Shown: one piece after another, positions 53,007 through 61,468 of the stretch | Layout of the letters: each line of letters opens with the position of its first letter | Position numbering within the stretch: position 1 is the first letter of the stretch | NCBI RefSeq assembly: GCF_000250655.1 | Contig: NC_016935.1 | Coordinates: forward strand, 762,001 to 826,000 | Direction of reading: 5' to 3' | From: Paenibacillus mucilaginosus 3016 | GTDB lineage: Bacteria; Bacillota; Bacilli; Paenibacillales; NBRC-103111 | DNA: 64,000 bases | Translations under genes and position numbers: made by a program | The notes under the pieces: model-generated | Seen by the model: only the letters and a program-made list of their open reading frames with translations | What the model was told of the DNA's origin: nothing | The model's database searches: none

Positions 53007-54923
53007 ATGAAAAACAAACATGTAAAGCAAATCGTTATGCTCGCACTCTTGGCCGCGGTGGCCCTGCCGGCCTGTCAGAGCCTGACACCGGCTCAAACGG
53101 CCGCATCGACTGAATCGGCAGCCTCCCAGACAGGCGCTGCGGCAGCTTCGACCGCCGCGGCAGCGGCCACGGCGCCGGCTGCGGTGACGCCGGTGGAATA
53201 CAGCGACAATGACCTGTACAGCGACTGGAAGAGCGCGAATCCGAACTATATCGAGCTCAGCGCGGAAGGCGCCAGCATCAAGGGGACGGGAGCCGAGGTG
53301 AAGGACCGTACCGTCACCATCACCGCGGGAGGCACCTATGTGCTCAGCGGCGTCTGGGAGCAGGGGCAGATCGTGGTGAATGCTTCGAAGGAGGATAAGG
53401 TCCGGATCGTTCTGAACGGCGTCCAGATTCACAGCAAGACCTCTTCGGCGATCCAGGTCATGCAGGCGGACAAAACCGTCATTACCGTTCAGGAAGGCAC
53501 GGCGAATGCCGTCTCCGACGGGACGCAGTATGCAGCGGTCGATGATTCGGGTGAACCGAATGCGGCGATCTTCAGCAAGGACGATCTGACCTTCAACGGC
53601 AGCGGGACCCTGACCGTCCAGGGGAATTATAACAACGGGATTACGAGCAAGGACGATCTGAAAATCACCGGGGGCACGATTAAGGTTACCGCGGTTGACG
53701 ACGGAGTCCAGGGCAAGGATCTTGTGGCCGTCAAGGAGGGCACCCTCACGATCGAAGCCGCGGGAGACGGCATCAAAGCAACCAACGATACGGATGCTTC
53801 CAAAGGGTTCGTCAGCATAGAGACGGGTACCTTCTCGATTCAGGCGGGCAAGGATGGCATTCAAGCGGAGACCGCCGTCCAGGTGAACGGAGGCACGTTC
53901 ACGATCTCCTCCGGCGGGGGCAGTGCGAATGCTCCGGCGAAGGCCAAAGAAGAGATGGGCGGCATGCGGAGCGCTCCGGCAGCAGCGGCATCGACATCGG
54001 CCGGGACAACTGCGGCAGCCGAAGAAACGGAAAGCGGCAAAGCGATCAAAGCCGGCAGCCTGATCTCCATTGCCGGCGGGACGATCCGGATCGATTCGGC
54101 GGATGACGCCGTACACAGCAATAACAGCGTCACGATAGCGGGAGGCGAGCTCTCGATCACGTCCGGAGACGACGGCATTCATGCGGATGCGAGCACGGTA
54201 ATCAGCGGCGGGAAGACGGTCATCACGAAGAGCTATGAAGGGATCGAGGGCTCGGCGGTGACCATCTCCGGAGGGGAAACGCAGGTGACGGCAAGCGATG
54301 ACGGCATCAATGTGGCCGGCGGGGCGGACGGCTCGGCGACGAACCGTCCGGGACAGAACAGCTTCAGCTCCACGGGCTCGGGCAATCTGCTCACTATTGC
54401 GGGCGGCACTGTACGGGTGGACTCTGCAGGTGACGGACTGGATGCCAACGGTTCGATCCAGATGTCGGGCGGTACGGTCTATGTCAGCGGCCCGTCGGCG
54501 AACGGCAACGGCGCACTGGATTATGACGGCTCCTTCGACTATACCGGCGGCCTGCTGGCAGCGGCGGGAAGCTCCGGCATGGCACAGGCTCCATCCGATC
54601 AGTCCACTGCTTATTCCACCCTCATGACGTACTCGCAGGCCCAGCCGGCCGGCACGGTAGTCGAACTGAAGGATAAGGATGGCAAGGTCGTTGCCAGCTT
54701 CACATCGGAGAAGAGCTTCCAGGCGATTGTCCTGGGCTCGCCGGACCTTCGGAAGGACGGGACGTATGCGATCTATACCGGCGGAGCCAAGACGGTGGAA
54801 TTCACTATTGCCAATCCGACGACATGGCTCAATGAGTCCGGAGTGACGACGGCAAGAACCGGCGGCCCGGGCAGAATGGGCGGCGGCGGCAGCCGCGTGC
54901 GTCCTGAAGCGGGTACGCCTTAA
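53007..54923 (+). CDS. Secreted lipoprotein with Cthe_2159-like carbohydrate-binding beta helix
   Basis: 638 residues. A lipoprotein signal peptide ends at ALPAC (Cys23), followed by an Ala/Thr/Ser-rich linker (~25-60). The rest is repeats such as GGTYVLSGVWEQGQIVVNA, GNYNNGITSKDDLKITGGT and SGDDGIHADASTVISGGKT, the parallel beta-helix pattern of the Cthe_2159 family. Members bind cellulose and acidic polysaccharides. Third gene of the VTC-DUF4956 operon, 22 bases after DUF4956. The C terminus is Gly-rich. Confidence 0.82.
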   Translation: MKNKHVKQIVMLALLAAVALPACQSLTPAQTAASTESAASQTGAAAASTAAAAATAPAAVTPVEYSDNDLYSDWKSANPNYIELSAEGASIKGTGAEVKDRTVTITAGGTYVLSGVWEQGQIVVNASKEDKVRIVLNGVQIHSKTSSAIQVMQADKTVITVQEGTANAVSDGTQYAAVDDSGEPNAAIFSKDDLTFNGSGTLTVQGNYNNGITSKDDLKITGGTIKVTAVDDGVQGKDLVAVKEGTLTIEAAGDGIKATNDTDASKGFVSIETGTFSIQAGKDGIQAETAVQVNGGTFTISSGGGSANAPAKAKEEMGGMRSAPAAAASTSAGTTAAAEETESGKAIKAGSLISIAGGTIRIDSADDAVHSNNSVTIAGGELSITSGDDGIHADASTVISGGKTVITKSYEGIEGSAVTISGGETQVTASDDGINVAGGADGSATNRPGQNSFSSTGSGNLLTIAGGTVRVDSAGDGLDANGSIQMSGGTVYVSGPSANGNGALDYDGSFDYTGGLLAAAGSSGMAQAPSDQSTAYSTLMTYSQAQPAGTVVELKDKDGKVVASFTSEKSFQAIVLGSPDLRKDGTYAIYTGGAKTVEFTIANPTTWLNESGVTTARTGGPGRMGGGGSRVRPEAGTP

Positions 54924-54984
54924 GCAGAAGCGGGAGGACAGGCGATGCACATGTATTACAAATAAATTCTTATATTTGAACAGG

Positions 54985-55026
54985 ACCTGCAGGCATGCTG
55001 CATTAACAGCATACCTGCAGGTTTTT
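54985..55026 (+). terminator. Terminator of the VTC operon
   Basis: ACCTGCAGGCATGCTG pairs with CAGCATACCTGCAGGT and is followed by TTTT. Confidence 0.87.
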
Positions 55027-55088
55027 GGCCGTTGTCCGCCGGCACAAGGACAGGACAAGACAGGGCGCGGCGGAATGGTGCGGTGTGA

Positions 55089-55610
55089 CTAGGATTCCCT
55101 GCGAAGGTCCAGACGCCAGTCGCTGCAGCGCATAAAGGTGCCGGGCGGGTACTCGAAGGAGCATTCACCGGCCAGGGAGAAGCCGAGCTTCCGGCAGATG
55201 GCGTTCGATGCCGGATTATCGACGGAGGGGAATGCGTGAAGAACCTGCACCTTGGGGTGCTCTACGGCGATGGCGATCGCTGCGGCACCTGCCGCGGTGG
55301 CAATGCCTCTGCCCTGATAGGGAGGGAGGATGCCCCAGCCCATCTCCCAGACGGTCTCCTCGTTCCAGACCCGTTCCCAGTAACCGATGTTCCCGACGGC
55401 TTCCCGCTCCGGCAGCAGGACGATGCGGAACATCCGGCCGATTCCTTTCTCCTCAAGTCCAAGATAACGCTTGTGGCGGCTCAGGAGCTGCTCTTCCCTC
55501 TCCGTTCCCCCCAGGTGGTCAAGCATCTCGGGGATATTCATGTGATGGAGCAGATCCAGATCGGTATCGCTCCAGGGTTCAATCCCGACCTTTACTTCCG
55601 TACGAGTCAT
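55089..55610 (-). CDS. GNAT family N-acetyltransferase (RimJ/RimL-like)
   Basis: 173 residues. Acetyl-CoA loop in GILPPYQGRGIATAAGAAA, substrate-side segments EAVGNIGYWERVW and SVDNPASNAICRKLGFSLAG. Ribosomal or small-molecule amine substrates are possible. AAGGAGGGATGAG precedes the ATG. Confidence 0.87.
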   Translation of the reverse strand: MTRTEVKVGIEPWSDTDLDLLHHMNIPEMLDHLGGTEREEQLLSRHKRYLGLEEKGIGRMFRIVLLPEREAVGNIGYWERVWNEETVWEMGWGILPPYQGRGIATAAGAAAIAIAVEHPKVQVLHAFPSVDNPASNAICRKLGFSLAGECSFEYPPGTFMRCSDWRLDLRRES

Positions 55611-55936
55611 GTGCTTCTCATCCCTCCTTGGGGTAGTTCATCCAAGAACATTTGTTCCTTTTGATAGTATACTTCCTTTGCATGAAGATGTCTTGTGCTC
55701 TATATCGCACGTCCGCCGTTTTGGATTTAATCCCCCGGGGGAAAAATGGATTAGGTAAGATTCCAAATTTAAGGTAAGATAGTAGTTATGGTCCAGGGCA
55801 TAATATAGAAAGGGAAGTACCGGTTGGTGTTTCATGCAGGAGTGGCCCAAATCGCCAGGAGGATTTGGTTTTTTAACTACAGTTCAAGGGACGGCTTCCG
55901 CTCTTTACGGCTGCCGGGAAAGAGGGCGAAGAGAGA
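55611..55936. other. Intergenic region
   Basis: About 326 bases between divergent genes. No gene is supported. A TAATAT-like -10 near 55801 lacks a -35. Confidence 0.35.
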
Positions 55937-56251
55937 ATGAATATTCATCTGAATTTTACGAACAAAGGGCAGGCGGCTATCGCCAATTTCAACAACGATG
56001 AACTGCTCGAGATTTTCAGACGGTACATGAACACGCTGACAAAGAAGTATGCTGTGGATGTAAAGGTTCCTTCGGAAACGAACCAGAGCATTGTGGAGGA
56101 CGGTGTATTGAAGGTCGAGCTTTCGAATATCGACTGCAATGTGGATGCCTTCTTCCGGGAGCTTGGGACGGATATCAAGGTTCCGCTGAAGAAGCGGATT
56201 GGTGAAGGCAAGCTCGATAATGTATTCAAGGCGGTTCAGGCCAAAGCCTGA
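55937..56251 (+). CDS. Conserved hypothetical protein
   Basis: 104 residues, soluble, starting MNIHLNFTNKGQAAIANFNN and ending RIGEGKLDNVFKAVQAKA. No recognised domain, signal or membrane segment. AGAGGGCGAAGAG stands ahead of the ATG. Its own terminator follows at 56287. Confidence 0.6.
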   Translation: MNIHLNFTNKGQAAIANFNNDELLEIFRRYMNTLTKKYAVDVKVPSETNQSIVEDGVLKVELSNIDCNVDAFFRELGTDIKVPLKKRIGEGKLDNVFKAVQAKA

Positions 56252-56648
56252 GGACGGGTTACACAAGATTGCGGGTTCAACCCAGGGCGTCTCTTTGCGA
56301 TAAGGGCAGAGAGACGCTCTTTTTTGTGGCTGAGAACGGTCCCGCAGGGGGATGCAGCGGGGCAGGGGAGGAGCTGGCAGACCGGATGCAGATAGGCCGG
56401 TGTACGGCTGCCTGGGAACCGCTGCGGACCGGCCGGACCGCAGGCTTGGAGTAGGAAGGCTGTGCAGCAAAGGGATGCAGCCAAGCACCCTCCGGGCAGC
56501 GCCGGGAAGCTGTGCAGGAACCTCTCCGCGAGAGGCGGTTTTTGTCGCAGGGTCCCGAATTTAGGAACATCAGGGGATGGACAGGTCTTCCCCCCGAGGT
56601 ATAAGATTGAGTTATAACCATACATATAGACAGCAAGGAGATTCGGAT
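56252..56648. other. Intergenic region
   Basis: About 397 bases. It contains the terminator at 56287-56326 and then GC-rich sequence without a gene. The promoter of the SGNH gene is not resolved. Confidence 0.4.
56287..56326 (+). terminator. Terminator
   Basis: GCGTCTCT / AGAGACGC stem with a longer loop, followed by TCTTTTTTG. Confidence 0.75.
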
Positions 56649-57605
56649 ATGAAGAAAATCAGTCTCATTGCAGCAGGCATACTGTTGTTCACGGCCGGTG
56701 TGGCCAGCGGTTCGAGTATCAACGGAGATTATAAAGGCAACCCGATCGTGAAGCTGACGGTCAACGGGAAGGAAGTCGTCAGCGAGATTCCGGCGCAGAT
56801 TATCGATGGAACGACAATGCTGCCGCTGCGGGCCATCTCGGAAGCGCTGGGCGCGGAGCAGTCGAAGATCTCGTGGAAGCCGGGCACGTACGCGGTGGAT
56901 CTGCTGGTCCGTACGCCGGATATCCCTGAAGCGCTCGACCAGCAGATCGGATCGCTCTATCAGCATTCCAAGGACCTGTTCCAGGAACGCAAGGCAAGCA
57001 AGGGCAAGGTGGTCTTCGGCACCCTGGGCAGCAGCGTAACGGTGGGAGCAGGCTCTACCGGACCGACGAAGACATGGTCTTATGCGGTGTTCGACAAGTT
57101 CAACAAAGATATCGCTGCGGGTTCGACCCGATATGAGAATACAGGGTTCGGCGGTTATACCACCGCACTGCTCCTTAAGGAGAACAAAGCTGATGTGATT
57201 GCGAAGCAGAAGCTGGACTTCCTCCTCTTCGAAACATGCCTCATCAACGATTACGGATCCCATATTCCGATCGAGCAGACCAAGAGCAACATCCGCGAGA
57301 TCGTCAAGCAGATTCAGACGAAGAGCCCGAACACCCGCATTGTGCTCACCTCGGCGAACCCGATCAAGAAAACGGCGCCGAACGGCCAGGGGCTGACGTA
57401 CGAGGACTATGTCAACCAGGTGGGCGCGTTCATTCAGGACAACGGCTGGACGTACTTCGATATCTACCATCCGTTCGTTGAGGAGATTCAGAAACAAGGG
57501 CTTGCACTCGATGACCTGCTTTCGGACGAGGCGCATCCGAATGACAAGGGCTATGCGATCTGGGGCAATATTCTGCTCGATTATGTATACGGCAAGCGCT
57601 CGTAA
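56649..57605 (+). CDS. Secreted SGNH hydrolase with copper-amine-oxidase stalk domain
   Basis: 318 residues. Signal peptide ~1-22 (KKISLIAAGILLFTAGVASG). Residues ~30-85 are the Paenibacillus-type copper-amine-oxidase N-terminal stalk domain (VKLTVNGKEV, TTMLPLRAISEALGA). Residues ~115-315 are an SGNH/GDSL esterase with a Ser candidate in FGTLGSSVTVGAG, oxyanion residues in TGFGG, and Asp/His in SDEAHPNDKGY. Likely deacetylates or de-esterifies an extracellular polymer. AAGGAG precedes the ATG at 56649; the upstream in-frame stretch lacks a signal peptide. Confidence 0.83.
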   Translation: MKKISLIAAGILLFTAGVASGSSINGDYKGNPIVKLTVNGKEVVSEIPAQIIDGTTMLPLRAISEALGAEQSKISWKPGTYAVDLLVRTPDIPEALDQQIGSLYQHSKDLFQERKASKGKVVFGTLGSSVTVGAGSTGPTKTWSYAVFDKFNKDIAAGSTRYENTGFGGYTTALLLKENKADVIAKQKLDFLLFETCLINDYGSHIPIEQTKSNIREIVKQIQTKSPNTRIVLTSANPIKKTAPNGQGLTYEDYVNQVGAFIQDNGWTYFDIYHPFVEEIQKQGLALDDLLSDEAHPNDKGYAIWGNILLDYVYGKRS

Positions 57606-57636
57606 GCAGATGGAACCGCGGCGCTTGTAAACGGAA

Positions 57637-57674
57637 AGAACGCCTTCGTTCGGGTTAACGAAGGCGTTCTTTTT
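57637..57674 (+). terminator. Terminator after the SGNH gene
   Basis: AGAACGCCTTCGTT pairs with AACGAAGGCGTTCT and is followed by TTTT. Confidence 0.9.
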
Positions 57675-57817
57675 GCTGCGGCTGGAGCATGGGACGGGTG
57701 AACATTTAGCGTTAGCGGCCCATCGGGGCGTATCACCGATTACGCTATTCATTTTTATACGAAGATCAAAGACTGCCTTCGAGATTTCGATAGGCGCTCT
57801 TTGTTGGATAAGAACGA

Positions 57818-57858
57818 AACAAGGGCGGCCCTGGGGGCGCCCTTGTTTGTATTGTGCC
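57818..57858 (-). terminator. Terminator of the sugar transporter gene
   Basis: AAACAAGGGCG / CGCCCTTGTTT inverted repeat with a GC-rich loop, downstream of the transporter on the minus strand. Confidence 0.75.
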
Positions 57859-57879
57859 GCAGGATCGACGCGGTCTGCC

Positions 57880-59322
57880 CTACTTCACGGCCCACATCGA
57901 CTCGATCTCTTCGAGCGACTTGCCCTTCGTCTCCGGGATGGAACGCCAGGTGAAGATCACTGTAATCAGCGACATCAGGGCGAACAGCCAGAAGGTCAGT
58001 GCCGGGCCGGCCGAAGCGAGCAGCGGCGGGAAGGAGTGGGACACGACATAGTCCGCCACCCACAGCGCCATCGTACCGATCGCCATGGCTCTGCCGCGGA
58101 TGCGGCTCGGGAAAATCTCGGAGAGCACGACCCAGAGGACGGCACCCAGCGAGACGGCGAAGGAAGCGACATAGAGCAGGATGAAGATGAGGACGAGCGG
58201 TCCGGACGTTTGGCCGGTGTGGAAGGCGAGACCGATGACCGTCAGGCAGACGGTCATCGAAGCGGAGCCGATGAGCAGCAGCGCTTTGCGGCCGACCTTA
58301 TCGACCAGCCACAGGGACAGAATCGTGAAGACCAGATTGACGAAACCGATCAGGATGGTCTGCAGCAGGGAGGCATCCGTGCCGGTGCCGGCTTCCTTGA
58401 AGATGATCGGAGCGTAGTACATGATCGCGTTGATCCCGGTAATCTGCTGCAGGACCGCGAGAATCACGCCGATGAGCAGAGCCGCTCTGGCGCCGGGCAT
58501 GAACAGCTGTCCGAAGGAGCCGGATTCTTCCTTGGAGGAAGCCTTGATCGCGAGCACCTCTTTGCGGGCCAGTTCTTCGCCGTGGATCTTGAGCAGGGTC
58601 GCCAGCGCTTCCTGCGGACGGCCCTGCTTGATCAGCCAGCGGGGGCTTTCGGGCACGAAGAACAGGAGGATGAAGAACAGCAGGCCGGGAACGGCGCCTG
58701 CACCGAACATCCAGCGCCATGCCGTGGAGACGTCCCAGGCATCATCGCCCTGGCCGGCGATCCAGGAGTTCACGAAGTAGACCAGGAAAATCCCCGTGAC
58801 GATGGCGAGCTGATTCAGTGCGACCAGACGGCCGCGGTACTTCGCCGGGGCAATCTCTGCGTTGTAAAGAGGGCAGAGCGCCGAGGTGATGCCGATCCCG
58901 ACCCCGCCGATGATACGGGCGAGAATATACCCGTTGAACGTATCGGGCAGCGCCGAACCGACCGTGCCTCCGATGAAGAGGAGGGAGGCGGCGATGAGCA
59001 CTTTCTTGCGGCCGAACTTGTCGCCGAGCGAGCCGGAGAAGGCCGACCCTGCGATGCAGCCGATGATGATGCTGGAGACGGCCCAGCCGAGCTGCGCCTG
59101 GCTGAGGTCGAAGCGCTGCTCGAGGAAGCCGAGCGCCCCGGAGACGACGGCGGTATCGAAGCCGAACAGCACGCCTCCTAGCGCGGCGACGATCGAGACC
59201 AGCGTGACGAACAGCATGTTGGGTTTTTCCGCTGTCTGCTCGAGAGGGAGCGGTTCGCCGTTCTTGGGTTGAGTCTGTTCTTCTATCTGACCTTCCGTTT
59301 CTTGTTGAATGACAAGGGACAA
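57880..59322 (-). CDS. Sugar porter family MFS transporter
   Basis: 480 residues with twelve membrane helices and the sugar-porter signatures GVLFGFDTAVVSGAL, GDKFGRKKVL, PLYNAEIAPAKYRGRLVALNQL, PESPRWLI, QQITGINAIMYYAPII and PETKGKSLEEIE. Likely a proton-sugar symporter (xylose, arabinose or hexose type). The TTG at 59322, 7 bases from GGAGAGG, is the better start. The upstream extension to 59409 has no ribosome binding site. Monocistronic. Confidence 0.92.
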   Translation of the reverse strand: MSLVIQQETEGQIEEQTQPKNGEPLPLEQTAEKPNMLFVTLVSIVAALGGVLFGFDTAVVSGALGFLEQRFDLSQAQLGWAVSSIIIGCIAGSAFSGSLGDKFGRKKVLIAASLLFIGGTVGSALPDTFNGYILARIIGGVGIGITSALCPLYNAEIAPAKYRGRLVALNQLAIVTGIFLVYFVNSWIAGQGDDAWDVSTAWRWMFGAGAVPGLLFFILLFFVPESPRWLIKQGRPQEALATLLKIHGEELARKEVLAIKASSKEESGSFGQLFMPGARAALLIGVILAVLQQITGINAIMYYAPIIFKEAGTGTDASLLQTILIGFVNLVFTILSLWLVDKVGRKALLLIGSASMTVCLTVIGLAFHTGQTSGPLVLIFILLYVASFAVSLGAVLWVVLSEIFPSRIRGRAMAIGTMALWVADYVVSHSFPPLLASAGPALTFWLFALMSLITVIFTWRSIPETKGKSLEEIESMWAVK

Positions 59323-59625
59323 GATGATCCTCTCCTTTCCATGATTTCCATGGGATTGCGAAGCTTGTGAGAGGATTATATCACCGGTGGGAGCGGCGCT
59401 GGGCGGCAACCGTCTGCACTAATCCGTGGTCTTCCTTCACATAATTGTCCAGGGCAGAACCGGACCCGCCGGAGGGGAGCGACTAGCACAAACTTAACCC
59501 CCGCAGCACAAAAAAGTCCATGCCGGAAGGCGTGGACCGACTGGAAGTACGTGTAAGGGAAGTGGAGTGGGAGGGGCGGTACGAGCTCGAAGCGTCGAAA
59601 GTGAAGCGCCCCGGGTGAAAAAGGA
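59323..59625. other. Intergenic region
   Basis: About 300 bases ahead of the transporter gene. No gene or clear promoter; it runs into the palindromic repeats. Confidence 0.35.
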
Positions 59626-59815
59626 AATAGCGGAACTACGATGCGCTATCTGCCCTTTCAAAGGGGGCGGTTTCAAAATAGAGGAACTGAGGTTCGCTAT
59701 TTTGATCAAAGGGACCACCTGTTGAGGATATGGGGACCAATAACGCATCTGAGTTCCGTTATCTGGCCGAAGGGGGTGGAACATATTCAAATAAGGAATC
59801 TGAGTTCCGTTATTC
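59626..59815. repeat. Four palindromic 26-base repeats (REP/BIME-like)
   Basis: Copies start at 59626, 59677, 59739 and 59790. Each is an imperfect hairpin of the type AATAGnGGAAC-TGAG-GTTCnCTATT. Offsets are 51, 62 and 51 bases, so the array is two ~113-base units of two hairpins with related spacers (AAGGGGGCGG / AAGGGGGTGG). Confidence 0.75.
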
Positions 59816-59884
59816 AAAATCAGGGAGTAAGCTGCCAGGGAGGCTCACGGCCGCCACAAGATCATGGAAGCCCAATACCAAGCC

Positions 59885-60101
59885 GGCGGGAAGGCTCGAT
59901 GCCAAGGCAGCCTGGGAGCAAGCGGGAAGGCGCGATGCCAAGGCAGTCGGAGAGTTAGCGGGAAGGCTCGATGCCAAGGCAGTCGGAGAGTTAGCGGGAA
60001 GGTTCGATGCCAAGGCAGCCTGAGGGCCAGCGGGAAGGCTTGATGCCAAAGGCAGCGGGAGAGTTAGCGGGAAGGCTCGATGCCAAGGCAGCCGTATGGC
60101 G
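59885..60101. repeat. 36-base tandem repeat, six copies
   Basis: Units at 59885, 59921, 59957, 59993, 60029 (37 bases) and 60066, each starting (A/G)GCGGGAAGGCTCGATGCC. The first 26 bases are nearly constant and the last 10 vary in three forms. Because 36 is a multiple of three, several frames stay open and encode 12-residue repeats, but no start signal supports translation. Lies right after the AraC-type gene on its downstream side. Confidence 0.85.
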
Positions 60102-60136
60102 TGCCGCAAAGCCCGCCGCTCCTCCCGCAGCCCGGC

Positions 60137-61468
60137 TTACCCGCCTCCGCTGCGGTACTCGGTCGGGGTCACGCCGGTGACCTTTTTGAACACGCGGCTG
60201 AAGTAGTTCGGGTCCTTGTACCCGACCTCGAAGCAGACCTCCTTGAGGCTGAGCTGCTGCGAGGCCATCAGCGCCTTGGCCTTGTCGATCCGCAGCCGGG
60301 TGACGAAGTCGATGAAGGTCTCGCCGGTGCCCTGTTTGAAGATTTTGCTGAGATAGTGGGGGTTGAGATGGACATGGTCCGCGACCTCTTCGAGCGAGAG
60401 CTCCTCCGTGAACCGCTCCCGGATATAGCTCTTCGCCCGGTCCAGCACGCTGAGGGTCTGCTGCTCGCGCTCTTCCCGGATCCGGTGCAGGGCCGACACC
60501 ACGTAGGAGCGGTGCAGCGCATCCTCGTTCGGGGAGCCGCCCCCCGCGGTGCCCTGCTGCAGCTCCTCGAAGCGGCACACCCGGGTGCCGGGACCTTCGT
60601 AGGCCGAGGCGAGCACCGCCTGAAAGTACGATCGCCGCAGGCCTTCCTCCCCGAGGCCGGCAGAGCCGATGCCGACGGAGACCGGGAGGCCCAGCTGGCG
60701 CTCCACGAGCGAGCACAGCTGCTCGGCCGTCCGCCGGATGTCGGCCATCCGCGCTTCCTCCCGCGGGCCGGAGGGCAGCGGGAGGAAGACCGCCATGTGG
60801 CGGTCGATGAGCGAGCTGACGATGCAGTCCGGCGCGCTGCTTTTGGCGAAGGTGCGGACGGTGTCATAGATGCGCTTCTGGTCGGGAGCGGGAATGCCCT
60901 CAGGGAAGGCGGCGACCAAGGCACAGCCTCCGTCCAGCGGAAAATCGAGCCACCCGGCCAGCTGGGTGCTGTCCGCTTCCGCCACCTGATCGACCATCAG
61001 CATGAGGGCGAGCTCGTTCTCGGCGAGGGGAAGCAGCCGGGATACCTGGTGCCGCAGGCCGAGCTCCTCGGCCCGTTTGCGCTTCTCGAGCTCCAGCTCG
61101 CCGACAAGCGACTGCAGGGTCTCCACAACCTGAGTCCGCTTCGCAGGCTTCACGATATAGTCCCTTGCGCCGAGCAGGAGGGCCTCCTTGGCGTAGGAGA
61201 AATAATCGTACGCCGTCACCAGGACGAATTTGGCGTGGGGCAGGCGCTGCTTGATCTCCCGGAGCGCCTCCAGCCCCTGGATGCCGGGCATATTGACATC
61301 CATGAGGATGATATGCGGCCGGTGCTCTTCCGCCCGCTCGATCGCGAGGCGGCCGTTCTCCGCATGAATGACTTCGAACACGCCCGGCATCATCTGCCGG
61401 ACGATCCATTCGAGACCTTCTCTCTCCAGCGCCTCGTCATCAGCGATCAGGAGCCTGTACATGCTCAT
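60137..61468 (-). CDS. YesN/AraC-type response regulator
   Basis: 443 residues. The receiver (~1-125) has acidic pocket LLIADDEALEREG, phosphoacceptor Asp in HIILMDVNMPGIQG and Lys in DYIVKPAKR. A central linker domain spans ~135-330. The C-terminal pair of AraC helix-turn-helices reads ELSLEEVADHVHLNPHYLSKIF and LKEVCFEVGYKDPNYFSRVFK. It pairs with the YesM-type kinase whose stop it overlaps by 4 bases. It likely activates a sugar-uptake operon outside the window. Confidence 0.94.
   Translation of the reverse strand: MSMYRLLIADDEALEREGLEWIVRQMMPGVFEVIHAENGRLAIERAEEHRPHIILMDVNMPGIQGLEALREIKQRLPHAKFVLVTAYDYFSYAKEALLLGARDYIVKPAKRTQVVETLQSLVGELELEKRKRAEELGLRHQVSRLLPLAENELALMLMVDQVAEADSTQLAGWLDFPLDGGCALVAAFPEGIPAPDQKRIYDTVRTFAKSSAPDCIVSSLIDRHMAVFLPLPSGPREEARMADIRRTAEQLCSLVERQLGLPVSVGIGSAGLGEEGLRRSYFQAVLASAYEGPGTRVCRFEELQQGTAGGGSPNEDALHRSYVVSALHRIREEREQQTLSVLDRAKSYIRERFTEELSLEEVADHVHLNPHYLSKIFKQGTGETFIDFVTRLRIDKAKALMASQQLSLKEVCFEVGYKDPNYFSRVFKKVTGVTPTEYRSGGG

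Noticed and set aside
52947-55058. 703-codon minus-strand open frame
   Set aside because: Shadow of the beta-helix lipoprotein gene; Arg/His-rich composition without family resemblance.
59885-60101. CRISPR array
   Set aside because: Repeats are directly tandem with no unique spacers, and no cas genes are present.
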